A stretch of DNA of 64,000 nt from Bifidobacterium cebidarum (GTDB lineage: Bacteria > Actinomycetota > Actinomycetes > Actinomycetales > Bifidobacteriaceae): NCBI RefSeq assembly GCF_009193305.1, contig NZ_WBVS01000007.1, positions 62,001 through 126,000 of the forward strand, given 5' to 3'. Below the pieces are notes generated by a model. That model ran no database searches and was not told the origin of the DNA. It saw only the letters and a program-made list of their open reading frames with translations. The translations under genes were made by a program, and so were the position numbers. This document shows, piece by piece, positions 26,219 to 36,136 of the stretch (the first letter of the stretch is position 1; every line of letters starts with the position of its first letter).

Positions 26219-27066
26219 CGCGAGGCTCCTTGGCTGGCGAAATGGGTCGGTACGATCGATTGAATGGATGATTGTGTGCCGGGCATGAGATTCGGCGACG
26301 ATATGGGAATCGTCGATTCATCGCAAGAGACCTGAGACGAAGCGGCTGGCCGGTTTGCCTCCGCCTGGTTTATCCGATCGCTGACGATGCGGCCATCCAG
26401 TAACGTGACGATGCGATCGGCGTAGGAGGCCATCTGCGGGTCATGGGTGACGAGCACGATGGTTTGGTTGAAATCGCGTGCGAATGAGCAGATCATTGCC
26501 ATGACCTCAGCCTTGGTTTTGGAGTCGAGGTTGCCGGTTGGCTCGTCGGCGAACACCACCTCCGGTTTGGTGACGAACGCGCGGGCGATGCCGACGCGCT
26601 GCTGTTGGCCGCCAGACATCTGCCGCGGGTAATGCGTAAGGCGGTGCCCGAGGCCGACGCGTTTGAGCACGGCACGCGCCGTGCGTTCGCGTTGGTCTTT
26701 GGGAACACCGCGGAACATCAATGGCATGGCCACGTTCTCGAGGGCGGTGAGGTTCGGCAGCAGGTTGTAGGACTGGAACACGAAGCCGATATGCTTCTGC
26801 CGGAAGGCGGCCAGTTCGCGTTCGTCGAGTCTGCTGACCGGCACACCACCAATCCTGACGCCACCTCTGGTGGGCTTTTCCATACCAGCGAGCTGGTTCA
26901 ATAATGTGGATTTGCCGGAACCTGATTCACCGAAGATACAACAGATCTGCCCTTGAGGAATGGAGAGATCCACCCGCTCAAGAGCCACCACCGTCTCATC
27001 TTCCACCGGATATTCCTTACGCAGGTTGCGCACTTCGATGATGGGGCGTGCATCGGACTGTGCCAT
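26215..27066 (-). CDS. MacB/LolD-type ABC transporter ATPase
   Basis: A 283-aa ATP-binding subunit. Walker A GESGSGKST, Q-loop FQSYNLLPN, signature MSGGQQQR, Walker B VVFADEPTGNLD and the switch histidine in LVTHD are all present. The ATG at 27066 is preferred because GAAGAAGG lies 5 nt upstream, rather than a GTG two codons earlier. A tail of about 50 residues after the core is Ser/Pro-rich and unconserved. It is the first gene of the three-gene exporter operon. Confidence 0.92.
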   Translation of the reverse strand: MAQSDARPIIEVRNLRKEYPVEDETVVALERVDLSIPQGQICCIFGESGSGKSTLLNQLAGMEKPTRGGVRIGGVPVSRLDERELAAFRQKHIGFVFQSYNLLPNLTALENVAMPLMFRGVPKDQRERTARAVLKRVGLGHRLTHYPRQMSGGQQQRVGIARAFVTKPEVVFADEPTGNLDSKTKAEVMAMICSFARDFNQTIVLVTHDPQMASYADRIVTLLDGRIVSDRINQAEANRPAASSQVSCDESTIPISSPNLMPGTQSSIQSIVPTHFASQGASR

Positions 27067-27228
27067 AGGCACCTTCTTCTCTCGTTCGTCGCCATTGGCG
27101 AGCGGGCTGCTGAACCACTGTTGTCAGACTTTTCTTTTTCAGATGACTTTCAGCAAGTCTATAGCGGCAACGCCGACCCCGCACCCCCTAGGGGTGTTCC
27201 CGGATAGGCCGCACATACGAAGAAGACC

Positions 27229-27272
27229 GCCTCCCCATTGCAGCCAGTCAACGGGAAGACAGTCTTCAGACG
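27229..27272 (-). terminator. terminator after tRNA-Arg
   Basis: On the minus strand AAGACTGTCTTCCC pairs imperfectly with GGGGAGGCGGTCTT around a loop of about 16 nt, followed by CTTCTTCG. It directly follows the tRNA 3' end. Confidence 0.5.
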
Positions 27273-27345
27273 TGCCCCCGACCCGACTCGAACGGGCAAC
27301 CGACGGATTAGAAGGCCGTGGCTCTATCCATTGAGCTACAGGGGC
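27273..27345 (-). tRNA. tRNA-Arg (anticodon TCT)
   Basis: A 73-nt cloverleaf on the minus strand. The acceptor stem GCCCCTG/CGGGGGC includes one T-G wobble, with discriminator A. The D-arm is in GTAGCTCAATGGATAGAGC, the anticodon loop is CTTCTAA, and the T-arm contains GTTCGAGTC. CCA is not encoded. It reads AGA codons, rare in a high-G+C genome. Confidence 0.95.
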
Positions 27346-27384
27346 ATCAGCGGATAAACATACTATCCAGCCGAGACGCAGCAA

Positions 27385-28284
27385 TCATCCCTCGAACACG
27401 CGATCGCGAATCATGCGGCCGGATTCGTCGAGCGCGGTGGAGAAGCGGCCGTAGTCGGAGAGAATCACACCCATGTAGATCATGTCCACGAGGGCGGTAT
27501 CGGCCACGCGCGAGAAAATCGCATTGCCGTAGATGGCATGCGAGTCGCGCCCGGTCACAAGCACTACATCAGCCCAGCTAGCCAAGGGAGCGCCAATGGC
27601 ATTGGTGATCGCGATGGTTCTCGCCCCACGCGACTTTGCCAGCCTCAGCGCCTTGACCGTATCAGCCGAGCTTCCGGAGTGGGAGAACGCGATGGCAACA
27701 TCGCCATGAGTCAGGTGCCCGGCACCGATCTGCTGCAGGTAAGCATCCGTATTGAGACGGCATGTGAGCCCCAGATACTCGAACTTCGTGAACAGATCCA
27801 TGGCCGGCGTCAGCGAATTCTCCACGCCGAAAATATCAATCAATCCAGCTTCGGCGATGATATCAATCGCCTTGCGATAGGCCTTGGCGTCCAAGGCCCC
27901 ACGCATCTCGTCGATCAGGGCCTTGGCGCCATCGGCGGCCTTCGCAGGGATCTCATCCACGCTATCCCAAGGATTCAGATCGAATCCGGACAGCGGGTCG
28001 AACGTCACCTTGTGCGCGGCGGCCGGGTGCCGCAGCACATAGCGCAGTTCGCGGTACCCGCCGAAACCAAGCTTGCGCGAGAAACGAATCACAGTGGGCT
28101 GGCTGACATGTGCCACATCCGCAAGCTGACCAACCGTAAGCTCAGCTGCCTCTTCCGTGTGATCGCGAATATACTGCGCCACAGCCCGCTCGGCCGGACG
28201 TAATGTTGGATATACGTGGTCGATACGCTCTCGTATTCCCACCGAGGATTGCACAGACACGCTCCTGCTCATCGCCTTCAACAT
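27385..28284 (-). CDS. RpiR-family transcriptional regulator
   Basis: A 299-aa regulator. The N-terminal helix-turn-helix domain (about 15-90) has LTVGQLADVAHVSQPTVIRF; the C-terminal SIS domain (about 130-270) has IDIFGVENS, AIAFSHSGSSADTV and RGARTIAITN. It probably senses a phosphosugar. It is divergent from the GH51 gene with 137 bp between starts, so control of arabinose or arabinoside use is a reasonable guess. The start may be an internal ATG four codons later. Confidence 0.88.
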   Translation of the reverse strand: MLKAMSRSVSVQSSVGIRERIDHVYPTLRPAERAVAQYIRDHTEEAAELTVGQLADVAHVSQPTVIRFSRKLGFGGYRELRYVLRHPAAAHKVTFDPLSGFDLNPWDSVDEIPAKAADGAKALIDEMRGALDAKAYRKAIDIIAEAGLIDIFGVENSLTPAMDLFTKFEYLGLTCRLNTDAYLQQIGAGHLTHGDVAIAFSHSGSSADTVKALRLAKSRGARTIAITNAIGAPLASWADVVLVTGRDSHAIYGNAIFSRVADTALVDMIYMGVILSDYGRFSTALDESGRMIRDRVFEG

Positions 28285-28421
28285 TTACTTTCTGATTACC
28301 GAGCGTACCGGCTTGAAATCGGAAAATAAGCACAATGCATTAACAACAATATGAACTGTGAGAGAACTCTTCCGTTCACTTTCGCTGCACAATCCAGCGG
28401 CAGACACCTACAATTGGCATT

Positions 28422-30776
28422 ATGGTGCGGATTACGATCTCAGACCCTACTCATCGAACGAGTGAGCGGCTGTACGGCGTCTTTTTCGAAGACATCAATC
28501 ACAGTGCCGACGGTGGCCTGAACGCCAATATGGTGAACAACTACAGTTTTGACGGCGTCTATCTCAACCACCACACTTGGAGAATTTCCGGCGCCGACCG
28601 TTGGAGCACCGAAGCCGACCCTCTACGATTCTGGCGGTTCATCAACTGCTCGGCCGAAAGCTGCGGCACTGAAATCCGCGGCGAACATGGACAGATCATC
28701 GCCACCGACTGCCCTGCCGCACCGGTTCACGCGCACAGCAGATACGCGCGTATCACCGCTTCGATGCCTAGCTACAGCACGGTTTCCGCAGATGCTGCAC
28801 CCGCTGAATCTCATCTGTCCGATAGCCCGGTGTTCATCGAAAACCTCGGGTACAACGGCGGTGGCGATAACGCCGACGAGCCTGCATTTTCCATTGTTGC
28901 TGGGCATGATTATGACTTGAACTTCGAGATGCGACCGGTAAACGGCAATGCGACGCTCGCCATCAGTGTGATTGGTGCCAATGGCGATCCACTGACCGAA
29001 ACCGCACGATTCGATTGTTCCGCCACCGCTTTAGAGGCCAAGTCGTCTGCCGACCGCGATAATGGTTGGCGGCACTGCACGGCGCAGGTACGCGGATTGG
29101 CAACCGATTACGGCAAATTGCACATCGCCATTGAGCCAGCAACATCCGATTCAGATACGACGGCGTCCACCGGTAAGGCAGCCCGCACCGATATTATGTT
29201 CGACCTGGACCTCGTGCAGTTCATGGATGCCGATTATTGGGGTGCCGGTGACCCGAAATGGCGCTATGGCAAGCTTCGTCGCGATTTGGTGGAAACCATC
29301 AAAGCCCTGCATCCTACGTTCATGCGATTCCCCGGCGGCTGCATTGTGGAAGGCGTGACACCCGGCAACGAATATCGCTGGAAGGATACAATCGGCTCGT
29401 TGGCCGCCCGCCGACCGCAATATTCCATCTGGTCGTTTAAGATGCCGGACGGTTCCAGCTATTGCCAGAGCTATCAGATTGGCTTCTATGAGTACTTCTG
29501 CTTATGCGAAGACCTCGGTGCCAAGCCGCTGCCGACCTTGTTCGCCGGCATCGCCTGTCAGTCTCCCGGCCGAGACCCACGGCATATGGATATTGATTCC
29601 GATGCGTTCCAACGCAATGTGGTACAGGATTATTTGGATTTGATTGAGTTCGCCAATGGAGATCCGGAAACGAGCCCTTGGGCTGCGGTTCGACGTGACA
29701 TGGGGCATCCGGAGCCGTTTGGACTCGACATGATCGGCGTGGGCAATGAGAATTTCGGCGCCGACTATGTAGCGAAGTTCACGCGTATCAGCGATGCGAT
29801 TCATGAGCGATACCCGCAGATGCTCTGCATCATGAGCGCGGGACTGTTCCCGTTCCGACTGCCGATGAAGCGCACATGGGACTATGCGCGCAATGCCGCG
29901 AACACCGGCACCGGAGCCAAGGATTCCGCTACTGGCGATGCAATCATCGTGGACGAACATTCCTATCATTCGGCGGCATGGTTCGAATCGCAGGCCACCC
30001 GGTTCGATGATTACCCGCGCTGTGGTGCCGGTGTCTATTTCGGTGAATATTCGGCGAACGGCTATTTCGCCGGCCAGCCACAAACCGAGCAGGGCGCGAA
30101 CACATGGAAGTCCGCGCTTGGCGAGGCGGCGTTTTTGACCGGCTGCGAGCGCAATTCCGATGTGGTGAGGATGACCTCCTATGCCCCATTGCTGGCTCAT
30201 ATCCCGGCAAAGGGTTGGGCGCAGAATCTTATCGAGTTCAATCCGGCACAGGTGAATCCCACATTGAATTATGAGGCGGAGCTCCTGTTTTCCGCCCATG
30301 TAGGCGAGTGGACTTATCAGGTGGATGTGGAGCAATCCACGGCAGCACGGCATGTGTATGTGAGCGCCACCGGAACCGATAGCAGCGCCGGCAGCACGCC
30401 CGACGACAGCAGCGGCGTCAACAGCGGAAAACAGGCATGCCGTATCATCAAAATCGTCAATACCGGTGGCAGTGCTGTGGATGTGACGTTGGAAATCGAG
30501 CGTGGGCTGGCTGCCCTGGGCAAAGGCACAGGCGATACAGGCATCAATACGGGCAACAATGCAGCCAACAATGCCATGATTCGCCATCGCACCATCCGAT
30601 TGGAAATCGAGACGCTGTGCGCCGCGCCTGAGGCGAAGACCATCATCGGCTATCGCGGTGAGGCGCAAGGTGCCATTATTCCCGAACGTCGAACAGTATC
30701 ATTGCCTGCGCAGAACTCACTATTGGCGATGAAAATCAAACCGTACAGCTTGACTCTGGTCACCGCACGCTGGTAA
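28422..30776 (+). CDS. GH51 alpha-L-arabinofuranosidase
   Basis: A 784-aa intracellular exo-enzyme that releases L-arabinose from arabino-oligosaccharides. Family hallmarks are LYGVFFEDINHSADGGLNAN at the N-terminus, RFPGGCIVEG, acid/base Glu443 (GVGNENFGADY) and nucleophile Glu542 (VYFGEYSANGY). The C-terminal beta-sandwich follows. There is no signal peptide. Relative to GH51 enzymes of about 500-660 aa it is long: an extra N-terminal carbohydrate-binding-like region lies near 130-280, and Ser/Thr/Asn-rich insertions lie near 650-670 and 700-720. No clear Shine-Dalgarno precedes the ATG. Confidence 0.9.
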   Translation: MVRITISDPTHRTSERLYGVFFEDINHSADGGLNANMVNNYSFDGVYLNHHTWRISGADRWSTEADPLRFWRFINCSAESCGTEIRGEHGQIIATDCPAAPVHAHSRYARITASMPSYSTVSADAAPAESHLSDSPVFIENLGYNGGGDNADEPAFSIVAGHDYDLNFEMRPVNGNATLAISVIGANGDPLTETARFDCSATALEAKSSADRDNGWRHCTAQVRGLATDYGKLHIAIEPATSDSDTTASTGKAARTDIMFDLDLVQFMDADYWGAGDPKWRYGKLRRDLVETIKALHPTFMRFPGGCIVEGVTPGNEYRWKDTIGSLAARRPQYSIWSFKMPDGSSYCQSYQIGFYEYFCLCEDLGAKPLPTLFAGIACQSPGRDPRHMDIDSDAFQRNVVQDYLDLIEFANGDPETSPWAAVRRDMGHPEPFGLDMIGVGNENFGADYVAKFTRISDAIHERYPQMLCIMSAGLFPFRLPMKRTWDYARNAANTGTGAKDSATGDAIIVDEHSYHSAAWFESQATRFDDYPRCGAGVYFGEYSANGYFAGQPQTEQGANTWKSALGEAAFLTGCERNSDVVRMTSYAPLLAHIPAKGWAQNLIEFNPAQVNPTLNYEAELLFSAHVGEWTYQVDVEQSTAARHVYVSATGTDSSAGSTPDDSSGVNSGKQACRIIKIVNTGGSAVDVTLEIERGLAALGKGTGDTGINTGNNAANNAMIRHRTIRLEIETLCAAPEAKTIIGYRGEAQGAIIPERRTVSLPAQNSLLAMKIKPYSLTLVTARW

Positions 30777-30797
30777 CAAGTCGCAGGCATGCGGGTA

Positions 30798-31976
30798 CTA
30801 CTCAATGATCCAGCTCAGGCCTACGAGCACAACGAGGAATAGTACGTTGACCGCCGAGTAGATGGCTAGATAACGGCCCTTCTGATGCGGGTACTGGCGT
30901 ACCACGTTCTTATAGGAGATGAGCGAGGCCATCGAAGCGATCAGCGTGCCCATGCCGCCCAAATTGGTGCCGATGATGAGCTCACGCCACTGGTCGGAGA
31001 AGCCGGACAGCAGGATGGTAGTCGGCACGTTGCTGATCACCTGACTGGAGGCCACGGCCACTTCGAGCGGATGACCGCCGACCAGCGAGCGCGCGAGTTC
31101 ATAAAACTCCGGCACACGCTTCATGTTGCCGATGAAGATGAAGAACATGCAGAAGGTGAGCGGCAGGCCCCAATCCACGTAGCGGAAGACACGGCGATCG
31201 GTGAACAGAAATACAACCACAACGATCACACACATGGCCCACAGTGGAATCACGTCGGAGACCGCGAGCAGACAGACTACGAACAGCAGCGAGTAGACCA
31301 CGGTTCGCCAGCCGCCGTAGCCGGCACCATAACCGGTGATACGAATCTCATCGGGCTGGTGTTTGTTGCGCTCGGGGGCCAGCACGCCGGTTTCGAGATT
31401 GCCGAGGTTGCCGACCGGCTGTTTGCCGAATACCACGCAGGCCACGATGACCAACAGTACGGCGGCGGTGATGGAATACGGCGCCATAATGCCGATGAAT
31501 TCCATCGTCGGCATGCCAGTGAGCGCTTTCAGATACAGGTTATGCGCGTTGCCGATAGGGGTGAGCATGCTACCCACGTTCGCGCCGATGGTCATCAGTG
31601 TGGCCACCAGAATCGTCTTCTCCTGCTGGCCGGCCATGATGAGCACGGCCACCGCGAACGGTACGAACGTGACCAGTGCCACATCATTGGTGATGAGCAT
31701 CGCGGAGAAGAAGGTGAGCGAGACCAGTGTGATGACAAGGCCGCGCATCGTACTGGTTTTCTCCAACAGGCGCGAACCGATGATGCGGAAGACGCCGATG
31801 CGCTGGAACCCGCAAACCACAATCATCAGGCAGATGAGCTGGCTGATGGTACTGGCGTGAATATAGCCTTTGTAATCGGCATCCGGCGGGACGATGAAAC
31901 AGGATATCAGTGCGAGGAGTGCGGCGACCACCAGAATCGTCTCATTCTTCAGCAGGTTGATCAGCCAACGCCGCAT
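30798..31976 (-). CDS. SLC13/ArsB-NhaD superfamily permease
   Basis: A 392-aa integral membrane protein with about ten helices. It shows the ion-transporter superfamily pattern: hydrophobic blocks, a conserved SAMLITNDVALVTFVPFAV segment and GANVGSMLTPIGNAHNLYL. These resemble CitM/DASS/ArsB carriers of anions such as dicarboxylates, citrate or arsenite. The substrate is not deducible. It converges with the GH51 gene with 21 bp between stops. Confidence 0.82.
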   Translation of the reverse strand: MRRWLINLLKNETILVVAALLALISCFIVPPDADYKGYIHASTISQLICLMIVVCGFQRIGVFRIIGSRLLEKTSTMRGLVITLVSLTFFSAMLITNDVALVTFVPFAVAVLIMAGQQEKTILVATLMTIGANVGSMLTPIGNAHNLYLKALTGMPTMEFIGIMAPYSITAAVLLVIVACVVFGKQPVGNLGNLETGVLAPERNKHQPDEIRITGYGAGYGGWRTVVYSLLFVVCLLAVSDVIPLWAMCVIVVVVFLFTDRRVFRYVDWGLPLTFCMFFIFIGNMKRVPEFYELARSLVGGHPLEVAVASSQVISNVPTTILLSGFSDQWRELIIGTNLGGMGTLIASMASLISYKNVVRQYPHQKGRYLAIYSAVNVLFLVVLVGLSWIIE

Positions 31977-32458
31977 GAATCCTCCGTGTTCAAGCCATTC
32001 TGACGTGGACCATAGTATCGGAACGCCTTGCCGAGTACGTAGTTTCGGCGTGCTGTTTTCCGACTTTTTCTACGGTAATTGGCTGTAATCCTTACTGGTT
32101 ATTGGGCTACGCTCCCGACTTTTTTATGTAATTGTTATTTACGACATAGTTAATAGACAGTAAATTGCAAATATGCGCGCGTTGCTTGGCAAGAGAACAG
32201 CATAGCCGGAACACTCTGTTACTCCCCTATCATTCGACATCCTCTGTGGTTTTCATCGGCAAAACTACGCCGACTACGCGTTAAGCAGGTAGTTTTACTT
32301 ACTGTTCACCATTGCTTCCTTGAGCTTTCCCCAATGTAAGATTCACGCCACCCGCACTTGCTGGACTATGGAATTACGGCCTGCGGTTATAGCCGCGATA
32401 ACTGAATGATGAATGTCCGCAATGATATTTCGCGCATGCAATATGCGCGGAAGGCAAG
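31977..32458. other. long gene-free leader before the AEP operon
   Basis: This stretch has no supported coding sequence. Its features are an A+T-rich patch (32120-32180, a likely promoter area), a hairpin AAAACTAC...GTAGTTTT (32261-32268 with 32289-32296), and a hairpin CGCGCAT...ATGCGCG (32431-32437 with 32443-32449) touching the ribosome-binding GGAAGG. It could host phosphate- or substrate-responsive control; a regulator site is not recognised. Confidence 0.5.
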
Positions 32459-33256
32459 TTGGGAAATATGCTCGAACTGAAAAACATCACCAAATCGTTC
32501 GGTGACACTCATGTGTTGAACGGTATTAGCCTCACGCTGGGCGACGGCCAAATCATGTCCATCCTCGGCCCCTCCGGCGGCGGTAAGACCACACTGCTCA
32601 ACATCATCCTTGGCATCACCGATGCCACCAGCGGTCAGATCTTGTACAATGGCGAGGATTTGACCCAGGTACCGATGGAGAAGCGCGGCTTCAACATCGT
32701 GTTCCAGGATTACGCCCTGTTCCCGAACCTCACCGCCTACGAGAACATCACCTATGGTCTTCGCAATAACCCCGGCATCTCCTCCGAAGCGGAAATCAAG
32801 GAACTCATCAAGCTGCTCGGCTTGGAAGAACACCTGAACAAGCACATCGACGAGCTTTCCGGCGGCCAGAAGCAACGCGTGGCGTTGGCCCGCACGCTGG
32901 TGATGAAGCCGAAGCTGCTGTTGCTTGATGAGCCGCTTTCCGCATTGGATGGTGTGATCAAGGAATCCATCAAGGCCAAGATCAAGCAGATTGTGGACCA
33001 GTACAAGCTCACCACCATCATGGTCACCCACGACCCTGAGGAAGCCTGCACGATGAGCGACAAGGTGCTCATTATCAACCATGGCAAAATTGCCCAGTTC
33101 GATACGCCGGAGAACATCATCGAGCACCCGGCAAGCGACTTCGTCAAGAAGTTCATCCTGCATCAGCTTGAGGTGAAGCGCAATAACATCTACTCGCTGT
33201 TCAATGAGGCCGAAGCCGACGAAAAGGCACACGCTCTCGCCGGGCAGGAGGCCTGA
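32459..33256 (+). CDS. 2-aminoethylphosphonate ABC transporter ATPase (probable)
   Basis: A 265-aa ATPase. Walker A GPSGGGKTT, Q-loop FQDYALFPN, signature LSGGQKQR, Walker B LLLDEPLSALD and switch histidine THDPEEA are visible. The sequence belongs to the iron/AEP/spermidine-type importer class. GGAAGG lies 4 nt before a TTG at 32459; an ATG three codons later is the alternative start. It is followed after 3 bp by the fused permease/binding protein, then phnW and phnX, which suggests aminoethylphosphonate as substrate. Confidence 0.85.
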   Translation: MGNMLELKNITKSFGDTHVLNGISLTLGDGQIMSILGPSGGGKTTLLNIILGITDATSGQILYNGEDLTQVPMEKRGFNIVFQDYALFPNLTAYENITYGLRNNPGISSEAEIKELIKLLGLEEHLNKHIDELSGGQKQRVALARTLVMKPKLLLLDEPLSALDGVIKESIKAKIKQIVDQYKLTTIMVTHDPEEACTMSDKVLIINHGKIAQFDTPENIIEHPASDFVKKFILHQLEVKRNNIYSLFNEAEADEKAHALAGQEA

Positions 33257-33259
33257 GTC

Positions 33260-36136
33260 ATGTCCGTCGAATCCATCCAGGCGGGCAAGCAACTGCCCAA
33301 CATCCGTCCCGAAATCGTCAACTATGAGCGTCGCCCGCGCGCGCCGAAGCAGACCGAGCTGTGGACGCTGTTGGCCATCGTAGCCGTCTGCTTCGCCGCG
33401 TTCCTCGTGGTGCCGATGGTGCTGGTCATCATCCGCTCTTTCACCACTGCCTCCGGCTCGGCAACGCTCTCCAACTATGCGGCCGTGCTCTCCCGCCCGG
33501 AGTTCACACGCTCGATCACCAACTCGCTGGCCGTGTCCGCCACCTCCGCACTCGTGGCCGTACTGCTGGCATTCCTGCTGGCCTACACCATCAACTGCAC
33601 GAATGTGCCGGCCGGATTCAAGAAGGCCGTGGCGCTGCTCGCCCAGCTGCCGATGCTGCTGCCAACCATCACCTACGGCTTCGCCATCATCTATTCCTTC
33701 GGCAAGCAAGGTCTCATCACCCGCCTGTTCGGCCATCAGCTGTTCGACATCTACGGCTTCAACGGCCTGCTGATGGGCTACGTGATCTACACGCTGCCCA
33801 CCTGCTTCCTGCTGATCAACAACAGCTTCCAGTTCGTGGACAAGAAGTTCATCATTGTCTCGCACATCATGGGAGACAAACCTCTGACCACATTCTTGAA
33901 CACCGTGCTGCGCCCGCTCATCGGTACAATGGCGGTGGCGTTCATCCAGTCGTTCTTCCTCGCGTTCACCGACTACGGCATTCCGACTTCGGTGGGTGGC
34001 GAATACGACGTGCTGGCCATGACCCTGTTCAACCAGATGCTCGGCTCCATCCCGAACTTCAACCGTGGTGCCGTAATCGCAGTGTTCATGCTCATCCCCT
34101 CGATCATCTCCATCATTCTGATGACCGTGCTGGAACGTTTCGCCATCCGCTACAAGCAGATCAGCCAGGTCGAACTGCCGAAAGGCAAACGCCGCGACTG
34201 GTTCTGCGGCATCGCGTCCGTGGTGGTGCTGGTGTGCACGCTGTCGGTGTTCGCCGTGATTCTCCTGATTCCGTTCGTCACCGAATGGCCATTCAACGTG
34301 ACACCGACCTTCTCGCACATCGCGAACATGTTCACTGACTCCGAACTGACGCAGGTGTTCACCAACTCGCTGTATGTGGCCGTGATGACCGCCATCGTGG
34401 GCTGCCTGTTCGCCTACGCCGCGGGCCTCGTGACCTCCCGCTCCAAGCTGCCGAACTGGGCGAAGCGCTCGGTGGACGCCATCTCTGCAATCATCAACAC
34501 CGTACCTGGCATGGTGCTCGGCATCGCCTTCCTGTTCGCTTTCTCCGGCTCCTCGTTGCAGAATACGTTCTGGATTCTGATCATTGCGAACATCATCCAC
34601 TACTTCGCCACCCCATACCAGATGATCAAGGATTCCCTGTCCAAGATGAACGCCGGTTGGGAAACCACGGCCAAGCTCATGGGCGATAACTGGATCAAGA
34701 CGATCGTGCGCGTGGTGACGCCAAACGCATGGCCTACGATCCTGCAGGTCTTCGGCTACTACTTCGTCAACGCGATGGTGACCATTTCCGCGGTGGTCTT
34801 CCTGACCGGAGCCCGCACGCAGGTGATCACCACGAAGATCTCCGCGCTGCAGCATATCGCCAAGTTCGATGACGTGTTCGTGCTCTCGCTGCTGATTCTG
34901 GTCACGAACCTCGTGGTCAAGGGCGTGATTGCCTTCGCTACGCGCGACCGCTCGGCTGAGCGCGCTCGCGCCGCCGCCCGCGCCACGGTGAAGACCCCGC
35001 AGCTGGCCGCTGCTCGTTCCACGGTCGCCGCTGATGCGCGACTGACTGCCGCCGCGCAGGCCGCACACAACGGCACGCCGGACTTTCCGCTGCCGACTTC
35101 CGGCAACCTCAAGGCTCGCAACGCCTTCACTGCAGGGCTTTCCGCCGTACTCGCCGTGCTCTTGGTCGGTTTCGGATTCGGCTCCACGGCCACCGCGAGC
35201 ACTAATGGTCAGGTGGTGATCTATACGAACGCCGATGACGAAGCCGTGGTAGCTTTCCAGCACGCTTTGGATAACAACGGGTTCAAGAACCAGTACATCA
35301 TCCAAAGCTTCGGTACCTCCGAGCTCGGCGGCAAAATGCTCGCCGAAGGCAAGGCTCTGGAGGCGGATATGCTCACGATGAGCTCCTACTATGTGGATTC
35401 CGCCCAGGAACGCAACCACATGTTCGCCGATCTGACCGACGTGCACTCCAAGCTGCTCGGCACCTCCGAGAACTCCAAGGCACCCGCATACCGCTCCCCC
35501 ACCACCGCGCAGGAAGGTGCAATCATCGTGAACACCACCGCGTTGAAGGAAGCCGGCGTACCTGAACCGAAGAGCTTCAAGGATCTGGCCGACCCGCAAT
35601 ACAAGGGTCTGATTTCCGTGCCGGATATGGAAGGCTCCTCGACTGGCTGGCTGATGATTCAGGCCATCGCCGACGCCTATGGCACGGGCGATGAAGGCAA
35701 GCAAATCTTGACCGCCATCTACCGCAATGCTGGCCCGCACCTTGAGCAGTCCGGTTCCGGCCCGTTGAAGGCCGTGCGTTCCGGCGAAGTGGCAATCGGC
35801 TTCGGCCTGCGTCACCAGGCCGTGGCGGATAAGAAGAAGGGTCTGCCGATTGATTACGTGGACCCGGAGGAAGGCAATTATTCGCTGACCGAGTCGGTGG
35901 CCGTGCTCGACAAGGGCGCCAAGACCAACCCGAAGGCACAGCAGATGGCCGGCGTGATCATCGACAAGGGCCGCAAGGAACTTCTGCAGACCTATCCGAC
36001 GCCGCTCTATCAGGGCGAGAAGGCTCCCGCCAACGCATCCAAGCGTTCCAAAACCTTCCCGAAGCCCCTGACCGTGGATCTGCTTCAGGAGCATCAGGAC
36101 TTCTCGTCCGAATGCAAGCGCCGAGCCGAAGAATGA
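33260..36136 (+). CDS. fused double permease and substrate-binding protein of an AEP importer
   Basis: A single 958-aa polypeptide. Residues about 30-300 and 310-565 are two BPD_transp-type permease domains, each of about six helices with an EAA-like loop (HIMGDKPLTTFLNTVLRP; AKLMGDNWIKTIVRVVTP). An Ala/Arg-rich linker leads to one more helix (about 618-640). Residues 645-958 are a type 2 periplasmic-binding domain (VVIYTNADDEAVVAF, DMLTMSSYYVD, SVPDMEGSSTGWLM). In most bacteria these are three separate proteins. Linkage to phnW/phnX suggests 2-aminoethylphosphonate as substrate; iron or thiamine cannot be excluded by sequence alone. Confidence 0.85.
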   Translation: MSVESIQAGKQLPNIRPEIVNYERRPRAPKQTELWTLLAIVAVCFAAFLVVPMVLVIIRSFTTASGSATLSNYAAVLSRPEFTRSITNSLAVSATSALVAVLLAFLLAYTINCTNVPAGFKKAVALLAQLPMLLPTITYGFAIIYSFGKQGLITRLFGHQLFDIYGFNGLLMGYVIYTLPTCFLLINNSFQFVDKKFIIVSHIMGDKPLTTFLNTVLRPLIGTMAVAFIQSFFLAFTDYGIPTSVGGEYDVLAMTLFNQMLGSIPNFNRGAVIAVFMLIPSIISIILMTVLERFAIRYKQISQVELPKGKRRDWFCGIASVVVLVCTLSVFAVILLIPFVTEWPFNVTPTFSHIANMFTDSELTQVFTNSLYVAVMTAIVGCLFAYAAGLVTSRSKLPNWAKRSVDAISAIINTVPGMVLGIAFLFAFSGSSLQNTFWILIIANIIHYFATPYQMIKDSLSKMNAGWETTAKLMGDNWIKTIVRVVTPNAWPTILQVFGYYFVNAMVTISAVVFLTGARTQVITTKISALQHIAKFDDVFVLSLLILVTNLVVKGVIAFATRDRSAERARAAARATVKTPQLAAARSTVAADARLTAAAQAAHNGTPDFPLPTSGNLKARNAFTAGLSAVLAVLLVGFGFGSTATASTNGQVVIYTNADDEAVVAFQHALDNNGFKNQYIIQSFGTSELGGKMLAEGKALEADMLTMSSYYVDSAQERNHMFADLTDVHSKLLGTSENSKAPAYRSPTTAQEGAIIVNTTALKEAGVPEPKSFKDLADPQYKGLISVPDMEGSSTGWLMIQAIADAYGTGDEGKQILTAIYRNAGPHLEQSGSGPLKAVRSGEVAIGFGLRHQAVADKKKGLPIDYVDPEEGNYSLTESVAVLDKGAKTNPKAQQMAGVIIDKGRKELLQTYPTPLYQGEKAPANASKRSKTFPKPLTVDLLQEHQDFSSECKRRAEE

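Noticed and set aside
32283-32330. A PHO-box-like word (GTTCACC near 32305) upstream of the phosphonate operon.
   Set aside because: Only one half-site is seen, without the direct repeats needed for a PhoP site, so phosphate control was not claimed.
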